From a candidate division KSB1 bacterium (lineage in GTDB: Bacteria; Zhuqueibacterota; Zhuqueibacteria; Oleimicrobiales; Geothermoviventaceae), in NCBI GenBank assembly GCA_034506315.1, contig JAPDPT010000004.1, positions 1-64,000 on the forward strand: DNA of 64,000 bases, read 5' to 3'. This document shows, one piece after another, positions 10,002 through 18,092 of the stretch. Position 1 is the stretch's first letter. Each line of letters starts with the position of its first letter. The translations under genes were made by a program, and so were the position numbers. The notes beneath the pieces are model-generated. The model was not told the origin of the DNA, searched no databases, and saw nothing but the letters and a program-made list of their open reading frames with translations.

Positions 10002-10045
10002 AAGGGTTGACCGGGCAGCCCCAGAGCAGCTACCCGACCAACCCT
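10002..10045 (-). terminator. Riboswitch expression-platform terminator upstream of dapB
   Basis: On the minus strand an 18-base arm AAGGGTTGGTCGGGTAGC (10045 downward) pairs with GCTGCCCGGTCAACCCTT, with two mismatched positions and G-U wobbles, around a short loop. A run of five T follows at 10003-9998. It lies between the lysine aptamer and the dapB ribosome site, so it is the off-state terminator. Confidence 0.85.
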
Positions 10046-10079
10046 TCACGTTCCCAGGAAATCGCGAAAAGGCTGTCCT

Positions 10080-10260
10080 CAGATAGCGCTCCACGGCCGC
10101 GCTGCCGCCGTGACAGTCCAGCGGGTATTCCCACGCTGGCCCAACCGGGACGCCAAGCGGGACGCCCCGATTTCGGCCCGGAACCCCTTTCGCGGCGATC
10201 TCGGCGGGGCCGCCTCCCCTGGCACCGCCGCTACTCTTGATTCCAGGCGCCTCTATCTGA
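10080..10260 (-). ncRNA. Lysine riboswitch (L box) aptamer controlling dapBAD
   Basis: Read on the minus strand, the 5-prime strand AGATAGAGGCGCC (from 10259) and the 3-prime strand GAGCGCTATCTGAGG (to about 10078) close a P1-type stem. Between them are signature pieces of the lysine riboswitch in the right order: GAGTAGC soon after the 5-prime strand, CAGGGGAGG, the GAAAGG core, GGAATACCC, and the highly conserved ACTGTCACGG (plus-strand 10109-10118) followed by CCGTGGAG. Total length near 180 nt matches the class, and several pieces match the Thermotoga aptamer as I remember it. A terminator follows and dapB is next, so lysine should cause premature termination. Confidence 0.93.
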
Positions 10261-10306
10261 AAAAGCCCCCATTCTCAGCGCGAGCTAAGCCGCACGAAGT
10301 GCGCCC

Positions 10307-10335
10307 AAATTAATCCCACCCGGGGTGAAATGCAA
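10307..10335 (-). promoter_or_regulatory. Promoter of the riboswitch-dapBAD transcript
   Basis: On the minus strand TTGCAT (10330-10335) and TAATTT (10307-10312) are spaced by 17 bases. Transcription would begin near 10299, about 40 bases before the riboswitch P1 stem. Confidence 0.55.
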
Positions 10336-10465
10336 GGCCTTTATCGGGCGTCAGCGCCTTTCCGTGGGCTGCTACTCCGTCCGACAGAGGTTGATCCGAG
10401 CGCCCTCCCTCCGTACATTGCTCGGCGCTGACGATCGGGACGCGGTACGATGAGAGGAGGTTCCC

Positions 10466-10897
10466 ATGCGCGAGAAGACCCTGGGCGATATTCGGATCGG
10501 ACAAAAGGCATCCTTCACGAAGACCATCACGGAAGCCGACGTGGTGCTCTACGCGGGGCTCACCGGCGACTTTAATCCCATCCACGTGGACGCCGAATAC
10601 GCCCGCACCACACGCTTCGGCGAACGCATTGCACACGGACTTCTGGTCGCTGGGCTCGTACAACCCGCTCTAAGCCAGATCACAACCCCGGGCGGCGTTT
10701 CTCTGCGCTACGAGTTCGACCTGCGCGCACCCGTGCGCCTCGGCGACACCATTACCGCCGAGGCGGAGGTAGTGCACATCCGGGAGGACAAGCCGATCGT
10801 CTCTCTCGTCACCCGCTGTCTCAATCAGAGGGGCGAGCTGGTCATCGAGGGAAAGGCCCTCATCTATATGCTCTCGGAAAAAGACCGTGGCCGCTGA
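10466..10897 (+). CDS. MaoC-like (R)-specific enoyl-CoA hydratase
   Basis: A 143-residue single hot-dog domain protein. The hydratase motif is GLTGDFNPIHVDAEYA near residues 28-43, with the catalytic Asp and His in the D-x-N-P-I-H core, followed by RIAHGLLVAGL. Relatives hydrate trans-2-enoyl-CoA to (R)-3-hydroxyacyl-CoA, or serve as (R)-hydratases in fatty acid or polyester metabolism. The ATG at 10466 follows GAGAGGAGGTTCCC. It stands alone, divergent from the dap operon. A thioesterase role is less likely because the hydratase motif is intact. Confidence 0.88.
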   Translation: MREKTLGDIRIGQKASFTKTITEADVVLYAGLTGDFNPIHVDAEYARTTRFGERIAHGLLVAGLVQPALSQITTPGGVSLRYEFDLRAPVRLGDTITAEAEVVHIREDKPIVSLVTRCLNQRGELVIEGKALIYMLSEKDRGR

Positions 10898-11000
10898 CCC
10901 CCTACCTCGGCCGGAGGCGACCAGACCACCCCGGCACCCTGGGCGCAACTTCTTGCTGCCAAGACGCACACGGCCGAAGTTCGCTGGCGGCGTTTCTCCC

Positions 11001-11029
11001 TTGCTTTCCAGAATCGCTCGCGTTATCTT
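11001..11029 (+). promoter_or_regulatory. Promoter of the TetR-exporter operon
   Basis: TTGCTT (11001-11006) and TATCTT (11024-11029) are spaced by 17 bases, placing the start site near 11036, inside the operator palindrome. Confidence 0.6.
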
Positions 11030-11044
11030 TAACCAGCTGGTTAA
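11029..11044. promoter_or_regulatory. Operator palindrome for the TetR regulator
   Basis: A perfect 16-bp palindrome, TTAACCAGCTGGTTAA, starts on the last base of the -10 hexamer and covers the predicted start site, 18 bases upstream of the TetR gene. Position and symmetry fit autorepression; which protein binds is inferred. Confidence 0.7.
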
Positions 11045-11062
11045 CGCGCTTGCAGGGCTGGG

Positions 11063-11704
11063 ATGGACACCGAGAAGCGGATCCTGGAGGCGGCCAGGGA
11101 GGTCCTCCTCGAGCGGGGAGTGGACGGCGCGCGGATGGAGGAGATCGCCCGCCGTGCCGGCGTCAACAAGGCCCTCTTGCACTACTACTTCGGCTCGAAG
11201 CAAGATCTTTGCCTCCGGGTGCTGCGGGAGGCCCTGCGGGAGTTGCTCCAGAGGGCGTTCGAGGCGAGCGACCCAAATCGACCCTTCCGGCAAGCGCTCC
11301 AGCACTTCGTGTCTGAGTACGTCGGCTTCGTGGCCCAGAACCACCAGCTCACGCAGCTTGTCCTCTGGGAACTGCGGCGTCGGGGAACGGACCTGGCCCG
11401 CACCTTTCGGGACTGTCTCGAACAAGCCGGATGGACGGAAAACCCGCTGGTGGCTCTGTTTCGCCGGGCCATGGAGCGGGGCGAAATTCGGCCTGTCGAC
11501 CCCGTGCAGGCCGCCCTCAGCCTCGCCGCGACCTGCATCTTCCCTTTTCTGGCCCGGGACATGGCTCCGATAACCCTTGGGGCGGGAGATTTCCTCGACC
11601 CCGAGTTCCTCGAAAAGCGGAAGCAACACATCGTGGAGCTCTTCTGCGAGGGACTGGGTGCGGGGCCCAGATGCCAGGCCCGGGAATCCCAGGACTTGGG
11701 CTGA
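11063..11704 (+). CDS. TetR/AcrR family repressor
   Basis: A 213-residue regulator. The N-terminal DNA-binding domain (residues 1-60) has the TetR helix-turn-helix: RILEAAREVLLERGVDGARM, then EEIARRAGVNKALLHYYFGSK. The C-terminal helical domain is a ligand/dimer domain without recognisable specificity. It heads the exporter operon (28 bases before the HlyD gene), as CecR (YbiH) precedes ybhGFSR in E. coli, and a palindrome overlaps its own promoter. It probably represses the operon until a toxic compound binds. Confidence 0.92.
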   Translation: MDTEKRILEAAREVLLERGVDGARMEEIARRAGVNKALLHYYFGSKQDLCLRVLREALRELLQRAFEASDPNRPFRQALQHFVSEYVGFVAQNHQLTQLVLWELRRRGTDLARTFRDCLEQAGWTENPLVALFRRAMERGEIRPVDPVQAALSLAATCIFPFLARDMAPITLGAGDFLDPEFLEKRKQHIVELFCEGLGAGPRCQARESQDLG

Positions 11705-11732
11705 CTCGGCACCGTAGACGACGGGAGTGGAG

Positions 11733-12611
11733 ATGATCGCGCGAGTGGTGGCTGGTCTCTTAGCGGCGTTCCTGCTCACCAGCTGCAGGAGCCAGAAACA
11801 GCAAGAGGTCTTCACGGGCCTTGCCGAGGGACGTGCCGTCCTGGTCCCCGCACTCGTCGGTGGGAAAATCCTCGAGCTTCGAGCAGACGAAGGCGAGACG
11901 GTGGCGAAGGGCGACACCCTGGCGGTTCTGGATACGCTGGAGTTAGTCCTCGAGAGAAGGAGCCTCCTTGCCTCTCTGCGAGAACTGGAGGTGCAAGAGA
12001 GTCTGGCCAAGGCCAATCTGGAGCGTGCGGCGGACGATCTCTCCTACGCGCGGCAGAGGTACGAGCGCGTGCGGGCTTTGCACAGCCAGGGAGCCGCCAC
12101 CGATCAGAGCCACGAGGACGCTCAGAACGTCCTGTCCCGAGCTCAATCCGCATACCAGACCGCGCAGCTTCAGCTTCAGGCGGTGCGCGCAAAGAGAGAG
12201 CAACTTCTCGCCCAGCTCCGCGTGCTCGACAAGAAGATCGCCGATTCGGTGATCCTCAGCCCCGAGGCAGGTGTGGTGACGGAGCGTTTCTTTGAGCCCG
12301 GCGAGGCCATCGCCCCTTACCGGCCGATCTTCGAAGTCACCCGGATCGATCTGATGGAGGTCAAGATCTACGTGCCCGAGGCCTATCTGCCGCGGGTAAA
12401 GCCCGGAGCAAGAGCCACGGTCCGGGCCGATGGCCTGACGCAGGAACTGGAGGGAACCGTGGCCTGGATCAGCTCCAAGGCTGAATTCACGCCGCGCAGC
12501 ATCCTGACGCCGGAAACACGCGCCTCGCTGGTTTACGCCGTCAAGATCCGCGTTCCCAACCCGAATCACGTCCTGAAGGACGGCATGCCGGTGGAAGTGG
12601 TGCTCCGCTGA
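11733..12611 (+). CDS. HlyD/YbhG-type periplasmic adaptor lipoprotein
   Basis: A 292-residue membrane fusion protein. ATG 11733 (GTG 11727 is also possible) follows GGGAG and opens a lipoprotein signal ending in the lipobox LLTSC near residue 17. Residues 45-75 form the first half-lipoyl segment, about 75-155 a long hairpin coiled coil (SLRELEVQESLAKANLERA, then VRAKREQLLAQLRVLDKKI), followed by the second half-lipoyl (ILSPEAGVVTERFFEPGEA) and a beta-barrel domain. It should bridge the inner-membrane ABC permeases to an outer-membrane channel not encoded here. Confidence 0.92.
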   Translation: MIARVVAGLLAAFLLTSCRSQKQQEVFTGLAEGRAVLVPALVGGKILELRADEGETVAKGDTLAVLDTLELVLERRSLLASLRELEVQESLAKANLERAADDLSYARQRYERVRALHSQGAATDQSHEDAQNVLSRAQSAYQTAQLQLQAVRAKREQLLAQLRVLDKKIADSVILSPEAGVVTERFFEPGEAIAPYRPIFEVTRIDLMEVKIYVPEAYLPRVKPGARATVRADGLTQELEGTVAWISSKAEFTPRSILTPETRASLVYAVKIRVPNPNHVLKDGMPVEVVLR

Positions 12612-12689
12612 TGCACCTTCCCACTCGCGGGGGAGGCTCGGGATCCCCGTGCGAAGGTCGTACCCGCTGAAATAGCCCGGACCGGAGAG

Positions 12690-13652
12690 GTGGTGAAGCC
12701 CGTGTACGCGATACAGGCCTGGAACCTGCGGAAGAGCTTCGGGGCGAGCACGGCTTTGGCAGGCATCGACGTGCAGGTCCGCAAGGGCGAGCTGTTCGGG
12801 CTGATCGGCCCCGACGGCGCGGGCAAGACAACGCTGATCCGCACCCTCTGCGGGCTCCTTGCCCCCGATTCAGGACACGTGGAAATCCTCGGACACGACG
12901 TCTACCGCTCCGGCCGGAGCATTCGTGAGATAGTCGGCTACATGCCCCAGCATTTCTCGCTTTACCAGGATCTCAGTGTCGAGCAGAATCTGCGCTTCTT
13001 CGGCGAGCTCTACGGAGTACCTCGTCACGAGCTGGAGGAACGCCTGGAAGAGCTCTACCGTTTTTCCCGGCTCAAGGCTTTTCGCCACCGTAGGGCCGGT
13101 GCCCTTTCGGGAGGCATGAAGCAGAAGCTGGCCCTCTCCTGCGCCCTCATCAATCGGCCTCCGGTGCTGCTCCTGGACGAGCCCACCTACGGCGTCGACC
13201 CTATCTCCCGGCAGGAACTCTGGCAAATCCTGCTTTCCCTGCGGGGAACCGGGACTACCGTCTTGGTCTCCACAGCCTACATGGAGGAGGCCGACTATTG
13301 CGACCGCGTGGGGCTTCTGCACCAGGGTCGGATCGTTCGGGTCGGCGCTCCAAGAGAGCTGCGGGCAAGCTACCCCTTGAATCTCTACCGCGTGCGCTGT
13401 GCCGACCTCCCCTCGGCGCGCCGGTTTTTGGAAGAGACGGCGTCTGCGGTCACGGTCCACGCCTTCGGCGACTCGCTGCACGTCGGTTTTCCGAAAACGA
13501 TGCCGATGCCGGCCTGGAGGGAGCCACGCGATCTGGCCCTCGAGTGGGAACCGATCGCCCCCTCCATCGAGGATGTTTTCCTCTACGAGATGGAGCGCCA
13601 GTCCGCGGAACACAGACTCGCTTCGGGAGAGGAGGGATCGGCGGCAGACTGA
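12690..13652 (+). CDS. ABC transporter ATPase (YbhF N-half-like)
   Basis: A 320-residue ATPase with Walker A GPDGAGKTTLI, signature LSGGMKQKLALSCAL, Walker B VLLLDEPTYGVDP and switch region VLVSTAYMEEA. The C-terminal 90 residues are the regulatory extension seen in drug and antibiotic exporters. GTG start at 12690 after GGAGAGG. In E. coli YbhF both ATPase domains lie in one chain; here this gene and the next carry them separately. Confidence 0.93.
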   Translation: MVKPVYAIQAWNLRKSFGASTALAGIDVQVRKGELFGLIGPDGAGKTTLIRTLCGLLAPDSGHVEILGHDVYRSGRSIREIVGYMPQHFSLYQDLSVEQNLRFFGELYGVPRHELEERLEELYRFSRLKAFRHRRAGALSGGMKQKLALSCALINRPPVLLLDEPTYGVDPISRQELWQILLSLRGTGTTVLVSTAYMEEADYCDRVGLLHQGRIVRVGAPRELRASYPLNLYRVRCADLPSARRFLEETASAVTVHAFGDSLHVGFPKTMPMPAWREPRDLALEWEPIAPSIEDVFLYEMERQSAEHRLASGEEGSAAD

Positions 13653-13665
13653 GTCGAGGATCCCA

Positions 13666-14472
13666 ATGTCGCCTCTGATAGGTGCACGTTCGGGTGGAGA
13701 TCAGGTGGCGATCCAGACGATCGACCTTAGCCGGCGCTTCGGCTCTTTCGTGGCTGTGGACCGGGTGAGCTTGAGCGTCCGGCGGGGGGAGGTCTTCGGT
13801 CTTCTGGGCCCAAATGGCGCCGGGAAGACGACCCTGATCCGCATGCTCTGCGGCCTCCTTTCTCCGAGCGGGGGGAGCGCGTACGTCGATGGCCTGGACG
13901 TGTCGCGGTTCGGCGAGGAGGTTCGTCGCCGGATCGGTTACATGAGCCAGCGCTTTTCCCTCTATCCCGATCTCACCGTGGAGGAGAATCTCGAGTTCTA
14001 CGGAGGCGTCTACGGCTTGCAGGGCCATCACCTCCGGGAACAGGTAAAGGAAAGGATCGAGCAGCTTGGGCTGCAAGCGTTTCGATGGACCCTGGCCAGG
14101 GAGCTACCGCTGGGGTTCCGACAGCGGCTGGCTCTGGGCTGTGCCACTTTGCACAACCCGCCGATTCTGTTCCTGGATGAGCCGACATCGGGAGTCGACC
14201 CCCGTGCCCGCAGGTCTTTCTGGGACCTGATTCACCAGAAGGCCGCCTCCGGAGTCACCCTCATTGTAACGACCCACTTCATGGAGGAGGCAGAGTATTG
14301 CCACCGAATCGCCATTATGGATAGCGGCAGGGTGATCGCTCTTGGGTCGCCCACTCAGCTCAAGCACGAGTACGCACGTCCATCGATCCAGGAGGTCTTC
14401 CTCCGTTTGCTTCAGGGCGAGCCGGAACCTTCGGCAGCGCAGAGCGAGTCCCGCTCCACGGCGGCTGACTGA
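13666..14472 (+). CDS. ABC transporter ATPase (YbhF C-half-like)
   Basis: A 268-residue ATPase starting at ATG 13666 behind CGAGGA, 13 bases after the preceding ATPase. The frame is open further upstream, but only over the preceding gene. Walker A is GPNGAGKTTLI and Walker B ILFLDEPTSGVDP, with H-loop VTTHFMEEAEYC. The signature is changed to LPLGFRQRLALGCAT, a variant I recall from second-half ATPases of YbhF-type proteins. It should pair with the preceding ATPase under the two permeases. Confidence 0.92.
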   Translation: MSPLIGARSGGDQVAIQTIDLSRRFGSFVAVDRVSLSVRRGEVFGLLGPNGAGKTTLIRMLCGLLSPSGGSAYVDGLDVSRFGEEVRRRIGYMSQRFSLYPDLTVEENLEFYGGVYGLQGHHLREQVKERIEQLGLQAFRWTLARELPLGFRQRLALGCATLHNPPILFLDEPTSGVDPRARRSFWDLIHQKAASGVTLIVTTHFMEEAEYCHRIAIMDSGRVIALGSPTQLKHEYARPSIQEVFLRLLQGEPEPSAAQSESRSTAAD

Positions 14473-14562
14473 CTGCGCGCCCGTCCGGGGCGACCAGGCC
14501 AGGCTTACCGTGCGGCACAGGGCCTTTGAGGCTGATCATACCTGCTGGAAAGGGAGAGGAAC

Positions 14563-15675
14563 GTGAGGGCAAGCCCCAGCCGTATTTGGGCGCTCGCGCG
14601 AAAGGAATTCTACCACATCGCGCGCGACTACCGCACGCTGGCCATCGTGGTGCTGATGCCGATTGTCCAGCTGGTCATGTTCGGCTACGCGCTTAATCTG
14701 GAGATCCAGCGCGTGGACCTCGGAGTTGTGGACCACGCTCGGAATCGCTGGTCACGGGACCTGATCGCCCGCTTCGAGGGAAGCAAGCTCTTCCACCTCC
14801 GGCCTGGACCCGACTTGCCGGAACAGGTGGACCATCTTTTCCGCGCGCGCCGGGTCCAGGCGGTTCTCGTGATCCCCGCTCGTTTTGGCGAGGACCTGGA
14901 ACAGCGCGGATCTTCCCCTGTCCAGCTTCTGGTGGACAGCTCGGATCCCAATGCCGCCACCCTGATCCGGGATTACGTGCGGCGGATCACCCTTAGCTTC
15001 AGCACACAGGGCTACACCGCCCCGCAGCCCATAGACTTCCGGCCGACGATCCTGTTCAATCCGGACATGAAGAGCGCCTACTTCTTCGTCCCAGGGATCA
15101 TCGCCCTGGTGCTGGTGATGATCTCGGCGCTTCTTACCAGCATTACCATCACCCGGGAGAAGGAGACGGGGACGATCGAGATGCTGTTAGCCTCCCCCGT
15201 CCGCCCGCACGAGATCGTGTTGGGAAAAGTGCTGCCCTACGTCGGATTGGCTTTTGTGGACGCCGTGTTTATCCTTTCCGTAGGGGTGCTCCTGTTCGGT
15301 GTCCCTTTCCGGGGAGACCCGCTACTACTCCTGCTTCTGACGGTGGTCTACGTTACCACGGGGCTAAGTTTGGGCCTGATCCTTTCCACCCTGGCGCGCA
15401 CCCAGCAGGTCGCGATGATCATGGCCATGGTGATCACCCTGCTCCCCACGCTCATGCTCTCCGGGCTGATCTTCCCCATTGCCTCGATGCCTCGCTGGCT
15501 CCAGTTGCTCACCTACATTGTTCCGGCCCGTTATTATCTCCTCATTGTGCGAGGTATCCTCCTCAAGGGGAGCGCCTTCGCCCAGCTGGTCCAACCCTCG
15601 TTGGTGCTGGCTGGCACGAGTATGTTCCTTCTGGCCCTTTCGGCTCGTCGTCTGAAGATGACCCTGGAGGTCTGA
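14563..15675 (+). CDS. ABC-2 type permease (YbhS/R-like)
   Basis: A 370-residue inner-membrane permease with one N-terminal helix (residues 22-42), a large periplasmic domain (45-175) and five C-terminal helices. The ABC-2 signature segment is EKETGTIEMLLASPVRPHEI near residue 200, with LMLSGLIFPIASMPRWLQ near 305. GTG start behind GGGAGAGGA. It forms the membrane pore with the next gene. Confidence 0.92.
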   Translation: MRASPSRIWALARKEFYHIARDYRTLAIVVLMPIVQLVMFGYALNLEIQRVDLGVVDHARNRWSRDLIARFEGSKLFHLRPGPDLPEQVDHLFRARRVQAVLVIPARFGEDLEQRGSSPVQLLVDSSDPNAATLIRDYVRRITLSFSTQGYTAPQPIDFRPTILFNPDMKSAYFFVPGIIALVLVMISALLTSITITREKETGTIEMLLASPVRPHEIVLGKVLPYVGLAFVDAVFILSVGVLLFGVPFRGDPLLLLLLTVVYVTTGLSLGLILSTLARTQQVAMIMAMVITLLPTLMLSGLIFPIASMPRWLQLLTYIVPARYYLLIVRGILLKGSAFAQLVQPSLVLAGTSMFLLALSARRLKMTLEV

Positions 15676-15676
15676 C

Positions 15677-16795
15677 TTGCGGACCATCGGCCACCTCATT
15701 CGCAAGGAATTTCGGCAGATCCGGCGCGATCGGCCGATGCTGGGGATCATTTTCGTGGTGCCCCTTGTCCAGCTGCTGATCCTTGCGAACGTCTTTACCA
15801 CCGAGACGAAACACGTGAAGCTACTCATGGTGGACATGGACCGCAGCCGGGCCAGCCGCGAGTTGCTCCGGGTGTTCTCGAACACGGATCGCTTCGACAT
15901 CGTCGGGCATCTGGACGATCCAACCCCCGTTCGCGAGGAAATGCAGGCCTGGCGCGCACAGGCAGCCCTGGTCATCCCGCCGCACTTTGAGCGCGACCTA
16001 TTGCGCGGTCAGGCGCCGCAGCTGCAGCTCGTGCTCGATGGCGTGGACGGCAATACGGCTGGAGTCGCGCTGGGCTATGCCGAAGGGATCTTCCGCCACT
16101 TCTTGGAGGCGCTCCCTGCGCCTGCAGCTGCCCAGACCGACCTTCGCGGCGCACCGATCCGTCTCGAAGAGCGGATGTTCTATAATCCGAACCTCAGCAG
16201 CCAGCAGTACATGGTACCGGGCCTTGTGGTGGCGCTTCTCACCATCATCCCGATGCTCCTTACGGCGATGAGCTTCGCCCGGGAGCGGGAGCTGGGAACC
16301 CTCGAGCAGCTCCTCGTCACCCCCATTCGCAAGCACGAGCTGCTGCTCGGTAAGCTGGTCCCGTACTTGGTCCTCTCCTACATCGAGCTCAGCTTCGTCA
16401 CCACAGCGGCGGTGCTGGCCTTTCGCATTCACGTGGAGGGCAGTCTCGTCCTGCTTGCGGGGCTCGGCCTGGTCTACCTTTTCACGACCCTTGGCCTCGG
16501 GATCTTCGTCTCCACGATCGCCGAATCCCAACAGCAGGCGATGTTCGTAGCCTATTTCTTCGCGGTCTTCATGCTCCTGATGAGCGGCTTCTTCATCCCC
16601 ATTCCCAACATGCCGGAGCTGCTCAAGAAGCTGACCTATCTGGATCCCATGCGCTACTTCATGGCCATCGTCCGGGACATTTTTCAGAAGGGATCCCCCC
16701 TGCGTTACCTCCTTCGGGACGCCATCCCCATGGCTGCCTTCGGTCTGGCCATCTTCGGCTTCAGCGTTGCCAAGTTCCGAAAGCAGATAGGCTAA
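15677..16795 (+). CDS. ABC-2 type permease (YbhR/S-like)
   Basis: A 372-residue paralogue of the preceding permease with the same layout: an N-terminal helix, a periplasmic domain, and membrane segments after residue 175. Matching motifs are RERELGTLEQLLVTPIRKHE and SGFFIPIPNMPELLK. It starts at TTG 15677, one base after the upstream stop, with CTGGAGG as ribosome site. It completes the TetR-adaptor-2 ATPase-2 permease exporter. Confidence 0.92.
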   Translation: MRTIGHLIRKEFRQIRRDRPMLGIIFVVPLVQLLILANVFTTETKHVKLLMVDMDRSRASRELLRVFSNTDRFDIVGHLDDPTPVREEMQAWRAQAALVIPPHFERDLLRGQAPQLQLVLDGVDGNTAGVALGYAEGIFRHFLEALPAPAAAQTDLRGAPIRLEERMFYNPNLSSQQYMVPGLVVALLTIIPMLLTAMSFARERELGTLEQLLVTPIRKHELLLGKLVPYLVLSYIELSFVTTAAVLAFRIHVEGSLVLLAGLGLVYLFTTLGLGIFVSTIAESQQQAMFVAYFFAVFMLLMSGFFIPIPNMPELLKKLTYLDPMRYFMAIVRDIFQKGSPLRYLLRDAIPMAAFGLAIFGFSVAKFRKQIG

Positions 16796-16876
16796 ACCTG
16801 GGGGCAACCGCCTTTTCGGCGTTCATCTCCGTGTTAGCCTGGTGAGGAATCGTGCCGCGTTGGCCGAGCCTTCTGC

Positions 16877-17848
16877 CTATGCCTCGTCCGAGAGGCGAGC
16901 CAGGTGTTCGAGCGTTCCAGCCAGCTTCTCGTGCTGCTTGTGAACGGCGTCCAGGATCAAGCGGGCCCTGCGCAGATGGAAGCCAAGCCTCGAAAGCCCC
17001 TGCCCCATTTGCGCTGTCTCACGTTGCAGCGCCTCCAGGGCGTTTACGATCTGGCGGGCCGCCTGCTCGACCCTCTGGGTCTGCAGGCCGAGCAAAATGG
17101 CGTGCAGGAAGTAGTAGAACGCGTTGGGGCCGACAAGGAAGACCTTCTGCCTGCGCGCGAACAACAGGAGCTCTGAATCGCGGCTGATGACCTCGTGGTA
17201 GATCGACTCACTGGGAACGTACAGCATCGCCAATGGGAGGGTCCCCTCGGCTGGCCGGATGTACTTCTTGCTCACCTCCTGGATCTGTCGCCGCAAATGT
17301 GCGGCAAATTCGTCCCAGGCCCTGTTCCGCTCGGCGTCGTCGCGGGCGCGGGCGTAGCGGGCGAAGGTTTGGAGAGGGAACTTGGAATCGATAGGGATCA
17401 ATCCACTTTCGGTCCGGATGACCAGGTCCACTTTTTCCCCATCGGAAAACGGATGCTGAAGCTCGAAGCTGTGCCGGGGCAGGACGTCGGCCACGAGATC
17501 CCGGAGCGCCTCTTCGCCCATCATCCCGCGGAGCTTCGGGCCTCGCAGCATCTCCTGGAAGTCGCGGATCTCCTGGCCGATCTCTTGCACGCTGCCCAGA
17601 GCCTCCCGCACGGATGCCAGCGTTTCGGACACGCGATCGAGCCTCTGCCCCACACTCTCCGTGGTATTGCGGACACCGTTATCGATCGTTCGCAGCCATT
17701 CGAGAAGAGGGTCAAGGGAAAGGGGCTGGGCTATCTGCTTTTCGAGCCGGCGAACGACCTGGGCCTGAACCGCGATCCAGAAGGCCAATACTCCGATGGC
17801 CACCGCCAGCACCGCTAAAGCAGCCCAGAAAAGAGTACTCGCGGGCAT
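16877..17848 (-). CDS. rmuC: RmuC family DNA recombination protein
   Basis: A 323-residue protein with an N-terminal membrane helix (residues 7-27), a coiled-coil region (30-95) and the conserved RmuC nuclease-like domain: GMMGEEALRDLVADVLP near 108, then KVDLVIRTESGLIPIDSKFP near 140-160. E. coli RmuC limits inversion at short inverted repeats and helps clear stalled forks. The protein is shorter than the E. coli form (about 475 residues) because the coiled coil is short. It is a single gene, converging on the exporter operon. Confidence 0.9.
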   Translation of the reverse strand: MPASTLFWAALAVLAVAIGVLAFWIAVQAQVVRRLEKQIAQPLSLDPLLEWLRTIDNGVRNTTESVGQRLDRVSETLASVREALGSVQEIGQEIRDFQEMLRGPKLRGMMGEEALRDLVADVLPRHSFELQHPFSDGEKVDLVIRTESGLIPIDSKFPLQTFARYARARDDAERNRAWDEFAAHLRRQIQEVSKKYIRPAEGTLPLAMLYVPSESIYHEVISRDSELLLFARRQKVFLVGPNAFYYFLHAILLGLQTQRVEQAARQIVNALEALQRETAQMGQGLSRLGFHLRRARLILDAVHKQHEKLAGTLEHLARLSDEA

Positions 17849-18092
17849 CTGCTCCTTGCCTCCAGCCTGATGGCTCAGTTCACAAAGGGTTCAGGAGTGC
17901 GCCCTCCGGGAACTCAGGACCCCACCCCGTCCTCTCGTCGTGTGCCTCGCACTCGGCTGCAGCCGTTCTGGCCGGAACTTGCTGTCCGCTCTTTCGGTGA
18001 GCGCAGCCGTAACGAACGCGCGTCCGGGGCTTTTCGCCGCACGGTCAGCTCTTGCCCCCTGCTTTCTGCCTTGGTGCCGATCAAGGGAGTAG

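Noticed and set aside
10670-12016. 448-codon minus-strand frame across the TetR and HlyD genes
   Set aside because: Ser/Arg-rich shadow; both sense genes have clear domains and ribosome sites.
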